DNA of 64,000 bases from assembly GCA_000824785.1 (NCBI GenBank), contig CCNB01000002.1, positions 1 through 64,000 of the forward strand. The letters are read 5' to 3'. A model generated the notes under the pieces. The model did not search any database, was not told the DNA's origin, and was given only the letters and a program-made list of their open reading frames with translations. Every line of letters starts with the position of its first letter. Positions within the stretch are counted from its first letter, which is position 1. Source of the DNA: Mesorhizobium plurifarium. GTDB lineage: Bacteria; Pseudomonadota; Alphaproteobacteria; Rhizobiales; Rhizobiaceae. Both the position numbers and the translations under genes were made by a program. Shown here one piece after another: positions 9,536 through 18,007 of this stretch.

Positions 9536-10716
9536 TGGCCAGTTGCGACGACAGTTTCGACATCATCGTCGCCGGAGCCGGACCGGTTGGACTTTCCTTC
9601 GCCGCATCGCTTGCAAAGAGCGATCTCAAAGTGGCGGTGGTTGAGCAGCAGCCCTTCGAAAGCCTGGCAAAGCCGCCTTCCGATGGTCGCGAGATCGCGC
9701 TGACCTTCGCCTCGATCAACATCCTTCGCGAGCTCGGCGCCTGGGATGCCATCTCCGTTAATCACAAGTCACCAGTGCAAGGCGCGCGCGTGCTCAACGG
9801 ATCGAGCCCTTTCGCTCTGTGTTTCGATCCTCCGAGAAGATCTGCAGAACCACTCGGATTTCTGGTCCCAAATTGTCGGATCCGCGATGCCCTGTTCAAG
9901 ATCATCCGCTCGCACCACCGTGTCCAGCTGCTATGCGGCCACTCGGTCGTTGCTGTAACCAACAGCCGCAAAGGAGCGGTCGTAAAGCTTTCCGACGGCA
10001 GGCGGTTGACCGCTCGGCTTTTCGTCGCAGCAGATTCGCGTCTGTCGCGAACGCGCGACCTGCTCGGCATCGCCGCCGATATCAATCGGCTTGGCAGCTC
10101 GATGGTGATTTGCCGGGTCAGGCACGAACGCGCCCACCATCAGCTCGCAATCGAATGGTTCGATCACCATCAGACCATAGCGATCTTGCCGCTGATGGAA
10201 GGCGAGTCGTCATTGCTTATCACATTGCGCGCAAACGACGCCAATAGACTTCTTGCCTTAGATGACGATCTGTTCCTGATCGAATTGACGGACCGGTGTC
10301 GAGGGCGCCTCGGAAAAATGGCCCTTGCAAGCAAGCGCCATATCTATCCGTTGGTCACGACTTGGGCGCACAGCTTCTGGGCTCCAAGCGCCGCACTCGT
10401 CGGCGACGCTGCCGTCGGCATGCACCCGGTGACCGCCCATGGCTTCAACATCGGCCTCGACGGCCAAAAGCAACTCGCCCACGGAATACTGACGGCTATT
10501 CGCAATGGTCACGACATCGCCCACCCAGACATGTTGCGCAGATACGAGAGCCGCCTGCGCTCGAGGGCCGCACCTCTTTATCACGCTACCAATCTACTGG
10601 TCGGGATCTACTCGAACGAGCACCCGGCGGCCCGATTCGCAAGACATGTGGGGCTTCGCTTGGGGCAATATCTTCCGTTCGTCCGACACGGCATTGCGAA
10701 CATGCTTGGGCGATGA
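9535..10716 (+). CDS. ubiM: FAD-dependent hydroxylase of the UbiH/UbiF/UbiM family
   Basis: Flavoprotein monooxygenase of 393 residues resembling ubiquinone ring hydroxylases. It shows the N-terminal FAD dinucleotide fold (IIVAGAGPVGLSFA), a central DGRRLTARLFVAADS region, and the second FAD motif GDAAVGMHPVTAHGFNIGLDG. The AHGFN form of this last motif is what I associate with UbiM rather than UbiH, whose version is AQGLN. It would add a hydroxyl group to the quinone ring using oxygen. The preceding FixK-type box and the adjacent cbb3 genes suggest expression at low oxygen. The exact ring position is not determined by sequence alone. Confidence 0.65.
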   Translation: MASCDDSFDIIVAGAGPVGLSFAASLAKSDLKVAVVEQQPFESLAKPPSDGREIALTFASINILRELGAWDAISVNHKSPVQGARVLNGSSPFALCFDPPRRSAEPLGFLVPNCRIRDALFKIIRSHHRVQLLCGHSVVAVTNSRKGAVVKLSDGRRLTARLFVAADSRLSRTRDLLGIAADINRLGSSMVICRVRHERAHHQLAIEWFDHHQTIAILPLMEGESSLLITLRANDANRLLALDDDLFLIELTDRCRGRLGKMALASKRHIYPLVTTWAHSFWAPSAALVGDAAVGMHPVTAHGFNIGLDGQKQLAHGILTAIRNGHDIAHPDMLRRYESRLRSRAAPLYHATNLLVGIYSNEHPAARFARHVGLRLGQYLPFVRHGIANMLGR

Positions 10717-11047
10717 AAAAGCTGCCAGCAGATTTCGGGCTATTGCGGCGGATGGATTGCCAGGTGCGCTGCGACATTCCCCCGAGCTAGTTGCTGTCCC
10801 TGGCGCGCGATTCGGCGGGGATTTCCCGCTGGAGTCCTTCGTTCCTGGGTGACATTTTCGTCGGCCCCCACGTCGCGTTGGCTAAAGGAAACGGAGCCTC
10901 CGCCGGACCTTGCCTCAGCCTGCATCGCCGTATGTTGGCACAAATGATCCCGCCCGCAGGATGAGGCGAAGCGCCCCGGTCCATATCTCGCCACTGGCAC
11001 CGCCCCCCGGTGTCGGCCTGCCGTCTTTTTTCTTGTCGGAACGCCAG
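10717..11047. other. Interval without a recognised gene
   Basis: I see no supported gene, promoter or repeat here. Frames on both strands are short and unlike known proteins. It separates the ubiM-like gene from the qseM-like gene. Confidence 0.5.
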
Positions 11048-11287
11048 TCAGCCGGCGAACAATTCCCGGTAGCCGGTCGCCACCATCCAGTTCGCCCGAT
11101 CGAGATGGCTGCGGGCCGCATTGCGGGCCCGTTCCGGTTCGCGTTCGGGATCGATGCCGAGGATCAACTGTGCCATTTCCTCGTAACTGGCACTGTCGGC
11201 GGCGGCGTCCAGAAACCGCATATAGGTCGTAAAATGCTCTTTATCGTAAGCCGTGAGGCTATCCGACCAGGGAACTTCGTCTTGCAT
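11048..11287 (-). CDS. Second QseM-like antiactivator (DUF2285-type)
   Basis: Short protein of about 79 residues whose body (SDSLTAYDKEHFTTYMRFL and HLDRANWM) closely matches the QseM encoded at 28.6 kb. QseM binds and blocks the transfer activators TraR and FseA. The start is uncertain. The other copy begins at an ATG that aligns with a CTC codon here, so I give the next ATG (MQDEVPW), which has no clear ribosome binding site; a longer frame reaches 11479. It is divergent from a qseC-like gene. It may be a decaying or retuned second copy, perhaps from another ICE. Confidence 0.7.
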   Translation of the reverse strand: MQDEVPWSDSLTAYDKEHFTTYMRFLDAAADSASYEEMAQLILGIDPEREPERARNAARSHLDRANWMVATGYRELFAG

Positions 11288-11384
11288 TTCGATGTCCAAG
11301 TGGCTTTGTGCGAGTTCGGATTCCGGGCGCGTCTTCCACGATCCCAGATGTGTTTTGAGGGCCTCACTATAACGAATAGGCACG

Positions 11385-11401
11385 ATCGTTCCTAGAACGA
11401 T
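11385..11401. promoter_or_regulatory. Candidate QseC-type operator
   Basis: Perfect inverted repeat ATCGTTC-CTA-GAACGAT between the divergent qseM-like and qseC-like genes, with AC/GT flanks also pairing after one mismatch. An XRE-family regulator site is expected in this position. It is 28 bases upstream of the qseC-like ATG. Confidence 0.55.
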
Positions 11402-11428
11402 AGTTCCGGTTCTGGTCCGTATACCGCC

Positions 11429-11641
11429 ATGGACCTCAAAGAGGTGATGGCGATCAACATGCGTCGCGTGCGCCATCATCAGGACTTGACGCAGGAGGAA
11501 TTGGCGGCTCTCGCGCAGCTCAGCATGCGTTATGTGGGCTCAATCGAGCGCGGCCGCGTCTCCGCGAGCGTAAGTGTCCTGGGCCGGCTCGCAAAGGCTC
11601 TTAATGTCGATCCTTGCGAATTGATCAAGCCGCCCCGGTGA
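11429..11641 (+). CDS. Second QseC-like XRE regulator
   Basis: A 70-residue helix-turn-helix protein of the XRE/Cro family (MRRVRHHQDLTQEELAALA, then SMRYVGSIERGR). It has the size and divergent placement of QseC, the bistable regulator of qseM. It is clearly diverged from the qseC at 29.0 kb, so the two may use different operators. No strong ribosome binding site precedes the ATG; the start fits the family. Confidence 0.75.
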   Translation: MDLKEVMAINMRRVRHHQDLTQEELAALAQLSMRYVGSIERGRVSASVSVLGRLAKALNVDPCELIKPPR

Positions 11642-12043
11642 TCAAGCAATCCATATTCCCGGTCGGGATGACTCGTTAGATGGCGGCGTTCAACCCCTTG
11701 AACTGAGCGGCGCCTGCGCGCAGACGGCGCTCACCGGACGCTCAGGAAATCGCGCCTGCTCGGCGATCGGCCCAATGGCCGCGTCAGTCTTTTCCACTGT
11801 AGCAAAACAGTAATGTCGTTGAGGGGCTGGGTAGCCGTGAGTGATTGTGGTCGATTGTTTAACAATGCCTCGGAGTTCCACAATAATTAAACAATGGTGT
11901 AACGCAAGTTTCACAAAAATCTGGCTTTTATTGTTAGGCATATCGTGTAATGTGCTAAGATGCTTTGGTGAGCCGGAGGAAGATTGTAAACATATTGGGT
12001 CGCCTACGTTATTGGTCTAAGGTCGGCAACCGGATTCCTAGGT
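11642..12043. other. AT-rich promoter region of the phosphonate operon
   Basis: No gene seen. The region is much richer in A+T than its surroundings. TTGTTTAA at 11855-11862 and its complement TTAAACAA at 11887-11894 form an interrupted inverted repeat, a possible regulator site upstream of the PEP mutase gene. No regulator gene is adjacent apart from the qseC-like one. Confidence 0.4.
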
Positions 12044-12982
12044 ATGATAAGAGATGTGACCGTAACCGCGAACGCTAACAATGGAACTCGCCAAGCATCC
12101 ACCGCATCGGCGTTGCGGTCTCTGGTATGTTCGAGTGAAATCGCTTTCCTTATGGAAGCCCACGACGCCCTGTCGGCGTCGGTCGCGGAGGCCGCAGGCT
12201 TTCGAGGTCTGTGGGCCTCAGGACTGTCGATCTCGTCCTGCCTGGGCTATCGCGATGCGAACGAAGCGTCCTGGACCGAAATCGTCGATGCTGTGCACAG
12301 AATCGTCGAGGCCACGCAAATACCTGTTCTTGTCGACGGCGACAGCGGATTCGGGAATTTCAACAACGCGCGCCTGTTCGCGCGCAAGCTGCACCAACGC
12401 GGGGCGGCCGGGGTCTGCGTCGAGGATAAGAGCTTCCCAAAAAAGAACTCGTTTGTCGCAGACCGGCACCCACTCGCTGAGATCGGCGAGTTCTGCGGAC
12501 GTCTGCAAGCTATTCGGGACCACGTGCCGGATCCGGAATTTGTTGTGGTCGCGCGGACAGAGGCACTCATCGCCGGACATGGTCAGGATGAGGCGCTGAC
12601 GCGGGCACATGCTTATGCTGAGGCCGGTGCCGACGCGATCTTGATCCACTCGCGCAAACCAGACCCAGCCGAAATTCTCGCCTTTAGCCGCGCCTGGGGG
12701 AACCGTCTTCCGGTAGTGATCGTCCCGACGAAATATTACCGCGCGCCGGTCGCGCAATACAGAGCGGCACAAATCTCAACCGTGATTTGGGCGAACCATA
12801 ATATGCGTGCTGCGATCTCGGCCATGCGCCAGGTTTGCGACCGCATCATCCGCGAAGAGAGCACCGCCGGGATCGAGCGCGACGTTGCGACGCTCGAAGA
12901 GCTCTTTGATCTGCTGAAATATCAAGAGCTCTCCGCGGCCGAACAAAAATATCTGCCGCAAATAGCGAGCGGTGCCCCATAA
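12044..12982 (+). CDS. aepX: Phosphoenolpyruvate mutase
   Basis: Isocitrate-lyase-fold enzyme of 312 residues that converts phosphoenolpyruvate to phosphonopyruvate, making the C-P bond that begins nearly all phosphonate biosynthesis. The diagnostic loop EDKSFPKKNSF (about residues 126-136) separates true mutases from related hydrolases and lyases. The metal-binding DGDSGFGNFNNAR and the substrate region VVARTEALIAG are also present. The ribosome binding site is weak. It is the first of a run of plus-strand genes to 17.9 kb. No phosphonopyruvate decarboxylase, the usual partner that pulls the reaction forward, is found nearby. Confidence 0.9.
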   Translation: MIRDVTVTANANNGTRQASTASALRSLVCSSEIAFLMEAHDALSASVAEAAGFRGLWASGLSISSCLGYRDANEASWTEIVDAVHRIVEATQIPVLVDGDSGFGNFNNARLFARKLHQRGAAGVCVEDKSFPKKNSFVADRHPLAEIGEFCGRLQAIRDHVPDPEFVVVARTEALIAGHGQDEALTRAHAYAEAGADAILIHSRKPDPAEILAFSRAWGNRLPVVIVPTKYYRAPVAQYRAAQISTVIWANHNMRAAISAMRQVCDRIIREESTAGIERDVATLEELFDLLKYQELSAAEQKYLPQIASGAP

Positions 12983-13020
12983 GCGGGCCTGACTTCCCAA
13001 ATCAAGGCAAGGAGGCGCCG

Positions 13021-14205
13021 ATGCTTGCTCGACGCACAAGCTCGTTCGGTTCCTCTGGAACCGCCGCGGCGCGGGCCGCCGCAAGACAGGCAGCCCATAG
13101 CCGCCAAGAGGTGATCGACCTCACCGCTGGCGAGATCTGGAGCGAGCTCGCTCCGACCATTCGCGAAGGCGCGATCAATGCTATCAACAACGGCGTCAAT
13201 CGATACACCGATACGCTCGGCATGATGGAATTGCGCGAGGCGCTGGCGCGGAAGGTCTCCTTCGATACGGGCCAAACCTGGAAAGCCGACGAGATCGCGG
13301 CAACGACAGGCGCCAAGCAAGCGCTCTTCAATGCAACCATGGTGCTGCTCAATCCAGGTGATGAGGTGATTATCCCTTCTCCCTACTGGACGACGTTCTC
13401 GGCCCAGGTCGTGATTGCAGGTGGCAAGCCGGTTTTCGTCGATACGCGTTCCAACGCCTACGTCCCGCGAATCCAGGACATCGCTGCGGCATTGACCGAA
13501 AAGACCCGAGCGATCGTCGTCAATACGCCCGCCAACCCGTCGGGTGCGGTCTACGATTTTGATACGCTGACGGCGATCGCCCAACTGGCGATCAACCGCG
13601 ACCTCTGGGTCATTTTCGATGAATGCTATGCCAATTTCGTCTACGGTCATCATGCCCATCACCCGATCGTTTCGGTTGTGCCCGAAGTCAGGTCTCGAAC
13701 AATTATCGTCAACGGATTCAGCAAGTCGCTCGCCCTGACGGGCTGGCGGATCGGCTATCTGGCGGCTCCAAAGGAAGTTGTTGATGCCGTCAGGGCCTTG
13801 CAGTCCCATACCACCTCAAATCCCAATGTGATCGCCCAACATGCGGTGCTGGCTCACCTTGAGCGGGCAGACGTCCGCCATGAGAGCAAGCTGGCCTTGC
13901 AACTGGCAAGTTCCAGACAGATCGGTCTCAGCATCCTGTCCTCATTGAGGCGGATTCCCGCGCCTCGGGCGCAGGGCGGCATTTATTTCTATCTTGATCT
14001 TTCCAACTTGCGACCCGCATTCAAGAATGGTGCGGCGACAGCAGATGACGTTGTGACCTCGCTCCTTGCCGACGCCGGCGTCGCAGCCGTATCGGGCACC
14101 GCCTTCGGCGACCCCCTCGGTCTGCGCCTGTCCTATGGAATTCCTCCCGAAGAACTCGAAACCGGACTAACCCGGCTGGTTGATGTCCTCAACGGCTGGA
14201 AATGA
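13021..14205 (+). CDS. Class I PLP-dependent aminotransferase
   Basis: Aspartate-aminotransferase-like protein of 394 residues. It has the NTPANPSGAVY loop, the aspartate in FDECYANF, and the PLP lysine in NGFSKSLALTGWRIGY. A good ribosome binding site (AAGGAGGCGCCG) precedes the ATG. Placed right after PEP mutase and without a decarboxylase, it most simply transaminates phosphonopyruvate to phosphonoalanine; this is inference. Other amino acid substrates are possible. Confidence 0.85.
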   Translation: MLARRTSSFGSSGTAAARAAARQAAHSRQEVIDLTAGEIWSELAPTIREGAINAINNGVNRYTDTLGMMELREALARKVSFDTGQTWKADEIAATTGAKQALFNATMVLLNPGDEVIIPSPYWTTFSAQVVIAGGKPVFVDTRSNAYVPRIQDIAAALTEKTRAIVVNTPANPSGAVYDFDTLTAIAQLAINRDLWVIFDECYANFVYGHHAHHPIVSVVPEVRSRTIIVNGFSKSLALTGWRIGYLAAPKEVVDAVRALQSHTTSNPNVIAQHAVLAHLERADVRHESKLALQLASSRQIGLSILSSLRRIPAPRAQGGIYFYLDLSNLRPAFKNGAATADDVVTSLLADAGVAAVSGTAFGDPLGLRLSYGIPPEELETGLTRLVDVLNGWK

Positions 14206-14229
14206 CACTCCCAAGAAAGGCACATCGAC

Positions 14230-15021
14230 ATGCCTGTCGCCGCGCCCAAGAAAGCCGTCATCCTCGCCGCCGGAATGGGCTCCCGTCTGCGCCCGCTGAC
14301 CGATCTGCGGCCGAAGCCCCTGATCGAAGTCAACGGCACATCGATTCTGCACAATGCGCTGCGAAACCTCGCGGCAATCGGCGTGGAAGAGGTCATAGTC
14401 GTCGTCGGCTACCGCAAAGACGCTATCCAATACGCATGCGGCAACCGCTTCCACGGCGTCCAGATCACGTATGTGGAGTCAACGGTTTTCGACCGCACCG
14501 GCAGCGCCTATTCGCTTTGGCTAGCCCGCGATATGCTGCTTTCGGGGGATTTCTATCTACTCGAAGGCGACGTCTTCTTTGAACAGAATGCACTCCTTTA
14601 TCTTAACATGGCCGATGCCGCCGATGTTGCCGCCGTTGTAACGTTCGACGCCACCATGCAAGGGTCGGCGGCGGTGCTTTCGGCGCGCGGCTTGATCTCG
14701 ACTTTCCGCACAAAGCAGACCGCGGCAGATCTTGCCGCAAGCGGACCCAAGCTGTTCAAGACAATGAATCTGCTGCGCTTGGCCGCGTCTACCCTCAGAG
14801 GCCTCATCGTTCCCGCGCTCGACGAGGTCATCGGCTCAGGTGCTACTCAGGCTCACATTGAGGAACTTCTTGCCTATCTCGTGGAAAGGCGCGGGCTCCA
14901 ACTAGCCGCGGCCTGTTGCGATGGCGTGAAATGGTGCGAGATCGACAGTGCCGAGGATCTTAACAGCGCGCACAGCATCTTTGCTGATGCCGCGCAGCCG
15001 CTCCACCCCGCCCGGGCATAG
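14230..15021 (+). CDS. Nucleotidyltransferase, LicC/PntC-like
   Basis: Sugar-nucleotidyltransferase-fold protein of 263 residues. Its signature AAGMGSRLRPLTDLRPKPLI binds the nucleotide, and VVVGYRKDAIQYA plus the LLEGDVFFEQ metal site follow. The size and pattern resemble LicC (phosphocholine cytidylyltransferase) and the PntC-type phosphonate cytidylyltransferases. In this operon it probably activates an aminophosphonate as its CMP adduct, ready for transfer by the next gene product. The substrate is inferred from context only. Confidence 0.75.
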   Translation: MPVAAPKKAVILAAGMGSRLRPLTDLRPKPLIEVNGTSILHNALRNLAAIGVEEVIVVVGYRKDAIQYACGNRFHGVQITYVESTVFDRTGSAYSLWLARDMLLSGDFYLLEGDVFFEQNALLYLNMADAADVAAVVTFDATMQGSAAVLSARGLISTFRTKQTAADLAASGPKLFKTMNLLRLAASTLRGLIVPALDEVIGSGATQAHIEELLAYLVERRGLQLAAACCDGVKWCEIDSAEDLNSAHSIFADAAQPLHPARA

Positions 15022-15051
15022 CGCCTGCGATAATCACAGAGGAAGGTCTGG

Positions 15052-15660
15052 ATGATCCGCCTGCTTGTCGATCCGGCAAATGCAATGACCGCCATCGGCC
15101 TCGCACTCTCCTCGATCGGCATCGATTTCTCGATCGCCGGGTTTCCGGAGATCGGCGTGGCAATCGTTTTGTGGGCGCTCTTGGCTGATCATTTTGACGG
15201 TATCGTCGCGCGGCGAATGCGAGGCAGCCGGTCGGCGCAAACGGCAGAGGTCGGCAAGAATTTGGACTCGCTCGCCGATCTCGTCAGCGCTGGAATTTTC
15301 CCAGCCGTGACCCTGATCGTCGTCGGGCACGGATCGCCACTTTGTGTTGTTTCTGCAGCCGTTCTCGTCGTCGCCAGCGCCTTGCGGCTGAGTTTCTTCA
15401 ACGTGGTCGGCTCTCCGACAGGGCGATTCGTCGGAGTGCCGACCAGCTGGGTCATGCCGGTGACGGCGATTGTGTTCTTGTTTCGCCCCACTCTCCCCGA
15501 AACTATTTTCGCAAAGCTGTTCGCATCCCTCCTCATCCTGCTCGCCAGTCTCCACGTCTCGCCGGTCCGTGTGCCTAAAACGGCGGGCTTCATGTATTTG
15601 GTCGTGACGGCGTTTTGCGTCGTTGCATCCGCCGCGCTCGCATTTCGGGGCGCATCTTGA
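15052..15660 (+). CDS. CDP-alcohol phosphatidyltransferase
   Basis: Integral membrane enzyme of 202 residues with about six helices. The CDP-alcohol phosphatidyltransferase motif is visible as DGIVARR, then G, then DSLADLVSAG, although the gap between the AR and the G is about five residues longer than the usual eight. The DSLAD form recalls phosphatidylserine synthase. With a cytidylyltransferase next door, the product is probably a membrane lipid carrying a phosphonate head group. Ribosome binding site AGAGGAAGG. Confidence 0.85.
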   Translation: MIRLLVDPANAMTAIGLALSSIGIDFSIAGFPEIGVAIVLWALLADHFDGIVARRMRGSRSAQTAEVGKNLDSLADLVSAGIFPAVTLIVVGHGSPLCVVSAAVLVVASALRLSFFNVVGSPTGRFVGVPTSWVMPVTAIVFLFRPTLPETIFAKLFASLLILLASLHVSPVRVPKTAGFMYLVVTAFCVVASAALAFRGAS

Positions 15661-15926
15661 GGCCGCGGGAAGTGCCGCGAGCACGACAGGCCGAGGGTGC
15701 CCTTTGTGTCCGGGCGAGCGTGCTCAGCCATTGCGGCAGGCTGAACAATCGATAGGCATGTCCACATCGCGCTTTGTATCCTCATTCGTCCATCGCCAAT
15801 GTTGCATGATGCAGCTTCGCGTTTGGCTCTGTCGTTCCCGAGGTCGCGCGCCGTTCGCAACCACGACAGCCACGACCTCAATTTTCTTGCCCCTTGTCGG
15901 CACCAACGAAAACCAGGGAGCGCCTC

Positions 15927-17051
15927 ATGAGCCGTCAGCAGACCAGCGCAATCGATCTTTCCACCGCGCTGCCGCCGTGCCCATCTTTTCTGGGAGAGGC
16001 TTTGTCTCGATCCCTCATCGAACTGGCCTCGCAATCGCAGCTCCACTGGCGGATCCGGAAAAATCGGCCCGGTGGAGAGGAACGCGATCGCCAGATCGGC
16101 TCCATATGGATAAGCCCGCGCGTCTGTGAGATCCTCCCCGCCGATCGCATCCTGGTGACCAACGGCACCCAAAACGCGCTCGTCGTCATACTGCGGCACT
16201 TGTGCAAACCGGGTGACGTCATTGTGGCCGAAAAGCTGGCTTATCTCCTGATACGCCCGATAGCCTTGTCGCTCGGCTTAATCGTAATCGGTGTCGAAAT
16301 GGACGCGGAAGGGGTCGAGCCGGCCGCGCTCGAGGCTGTATGTCGGCGAGCCAGTCCCAAACTTCTCTACTGCACCCCGACAGTCCAGAATCCCACCACG
16401 GCAGTCATGTCAGCACGTCGGCGAGCCGAGATTGTCCGCGTGGCACGAGCCCACAACATTGCGATCATCGAAGACGATGTGCTCGGCCGTCTCCATCCGG
16501 AAGCACCACCATCTCTGTACGCCCACGCCCCAGAAATCACCTGGTACATTATGAGCGTTTCCAAGTGCTTCGCCATGGGCCTTAGACTGGCCTATCTGGC
16601 GATACCCGAGGGCCTCGCGGCGGCAGATGTATTGAGGCCGCATCTAAGGTCGTCGTCGATGTTTGCCAACTCTTTGTCCTGCGAGCTCGTTGCGCACTGG
16701 ATCGAAGGGGACAACGCTCGGCAAATCGTCAACACCGCGCGTGTCGAAGTCACGGCAAGGCAACAATTGGCCCTTCAGCATCTTGGCCGATCCGGGGCCA
16801 AAACCGTGCCGGGGGCTTTGCACTTGTGGATAGAACTGCCTGCCAAGGCGAGCTGTGACGCAGTCGTCGAAGCCGCTCTGGCGGCTGGCGTCCAGATTAG
16901 ATCCGCCAGGGTTTTTTCGGTGGACGATCAGCCACCTCCCAATGCGATACGCGTGGCGATCACAGGTCCCCAGGATCACGCGCAGCTTCATGCCGGATTG
17001 TCGGTCGTCGCGGAAATCCTTTCCGCCCATCTCTCACACGACCCACCATGA
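15927..17051 (+). CDS. PLP-dependent fold-type I enzyme, MocR-like aminotransferase domain
   Basis: Protein of 374 residues resembling the aminotransferase domain of MocR/2-aminoadipate aminotransferases, but without a DNA-binding domain. Motifs: TNGTQNAL, the CTPTVQNPTTAVMS loop, IIEDDVLGRL, and the PLP lysine in MSVSKCFAMGLRLAYL. The ATG at 15927 follows GGGAG. A second PLP enzyme in a phosphonate operon could transaminate a different acid or decarboxylate phosphonoalanine to 2-aminoethylphosphonate; PLP-dependent phosphonoalanine decarboxylases of aminotransferase fold are known. The role here is open. Confidence 0.75.
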   Translation: MSRQQTSAIDLSTALPPCPSFLGEALSRSLIELASQSQLHWRIRKNRPGGEERDRQIGSIWISPRVCEILPADRILVTNGTQNALVVILRHLCKPGDVIVAEKLAYLLIRPIALSLGLIVIGVEMDAEGVEPAALEAVCRRASPKLLYCTPTVQNPTTAVMSARRRAEIVRVARAHNIAIIEDDVLGRLHPEAPPSLYAHAPEITWYIMSVSKCFAMGLRLAYLAIPEGLAAADVLRPHLRSSSMFANSLSCELVAHWIEGDNARQIVNTARVEVTARQQLALQHLGRSGAKTVPGALHLWIELPAKASCDAVVEAALAAGVQIRSARVFSVDDQPPPNAIRVAITGPQDHAQLHAGLSVVAEILSAHLSHDPP

Positions 17052-17093
17052 AGACGTTAAACAGTCGATCCATCAAGACAAGGAATACGGGAA

Positions 17094-17915
17094 ATGAGCA
17101 CAACAGGCCGTCAAATAATGACCACCGCGCCTGCGGATCTGTTTGCGGGAGCCGCTTACTATTTTGCGCGCTACCAAGCAGACTATCCGGCCGCGATGTT
17201 CGATTTCTTGACACAAAATTACCTTTCTGGCCGAGAGCCCGCCATCTTGCTCGATTTAGGCTGTGGAACGGGCCAGATCAGTGTTCCGCTTGCTCGAGTT
17301 GCCAATGAAGTCATCGCTGTGGACCCCGATCAAGATATGATCGGTGAGGCACGCCAATACGCCGCCAGGTCCGGCGCTCGCAACGTCTCCTTCGTGACCG
17401 GAAAATCCGAGGAGCTTGGCTTGGACATCGGCCCGTTCTCACTGGTCACGATAGCGGGCGCGTTCCATTGGATGGATCGGGAGCGGGTCCTGAACTACCT
17501 TGAGAAGGTGGCGGCGCACGACTGTGTTATCGCTGTCATTTCGAGGCACCGGTCGAACTGTTCACCCAATGATTGGTGGTTGGAACAACTCGCCTATACC
17601 GAGGCTTTCTGGGGCGGTTTCTTTCCGGCGGGGAGGCAAGGTATCCGACCTGCCTTGAAGGAATCGAATCGTGTCATCCTTGCCCGTTCCGCCTTCAGCG
17701 ACATTCAGGACAAAAGCTTTCCTTACGAGCATCATTGGGATCTGGATTCGCTCGTCGGCTATATCTTGTCCACATCCAAGGCTTGCCCCGGGGTACTCGG
17801 AGACCGACGGCGCGTATTCGAGGATGGCTTGCGGTCCCGACTCTCGGCGATGTCGCCCGCCGGGACGTTCATCGAGCGCGGCGTCGCTTCTTTGCTCCTG
17901 GCAGCGCGGCCGTAA
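17094..17915 (+). CDS. SAM-dependent methyltransferase, class I
   Basis: Protein of 273 residues with a Rossmann-type S-adenosylmethionine site (LLDLGCGTGQIS, about residues 50-62), the acidic ribose-binding loop VIAVDPDQDMI, and a GAFHWMD motif seen in methyltransferase domain 11 proteins. It closes the phosphonate run. It may N-methylate the amine of an aminophosphonate or of its lipid, as in phosphatidylethanolamine methylation; this is inference. Confidence 0.8.
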   Translation: MSTTGRQIMTTAPADLFAGAAYYFARYQADYPAAMFDFLTQNYLSGREPAILLDLGCGTGQISVPLARVANEVIAVDPDQDMIGEARQYAARSGARNVSFVTGKSEELGLDIGPFSLVTIAGAFHWMDRERVLNYLEKVAAHDCVIAVISRHRSNCSPNDWWLEQLAYTEAFWGGFFPAGRQGIRPALKESNRVILARSAFSDIQDKSFPYEHHWDLDSLVGYILSTSKACPGVLGDRRRVFEDGLRSRLSAMSPAGTFIERGVASLLLAARP

Positions 17916-18007
17916 CGAGCAGTGTCCGCCCGTATATGGCGAGCCTCATCTCAGCGTCGTTCAGCATGTCACGCCGAGGCTTGGCAGGCCATGCTGAACG
18001 GCTGACA

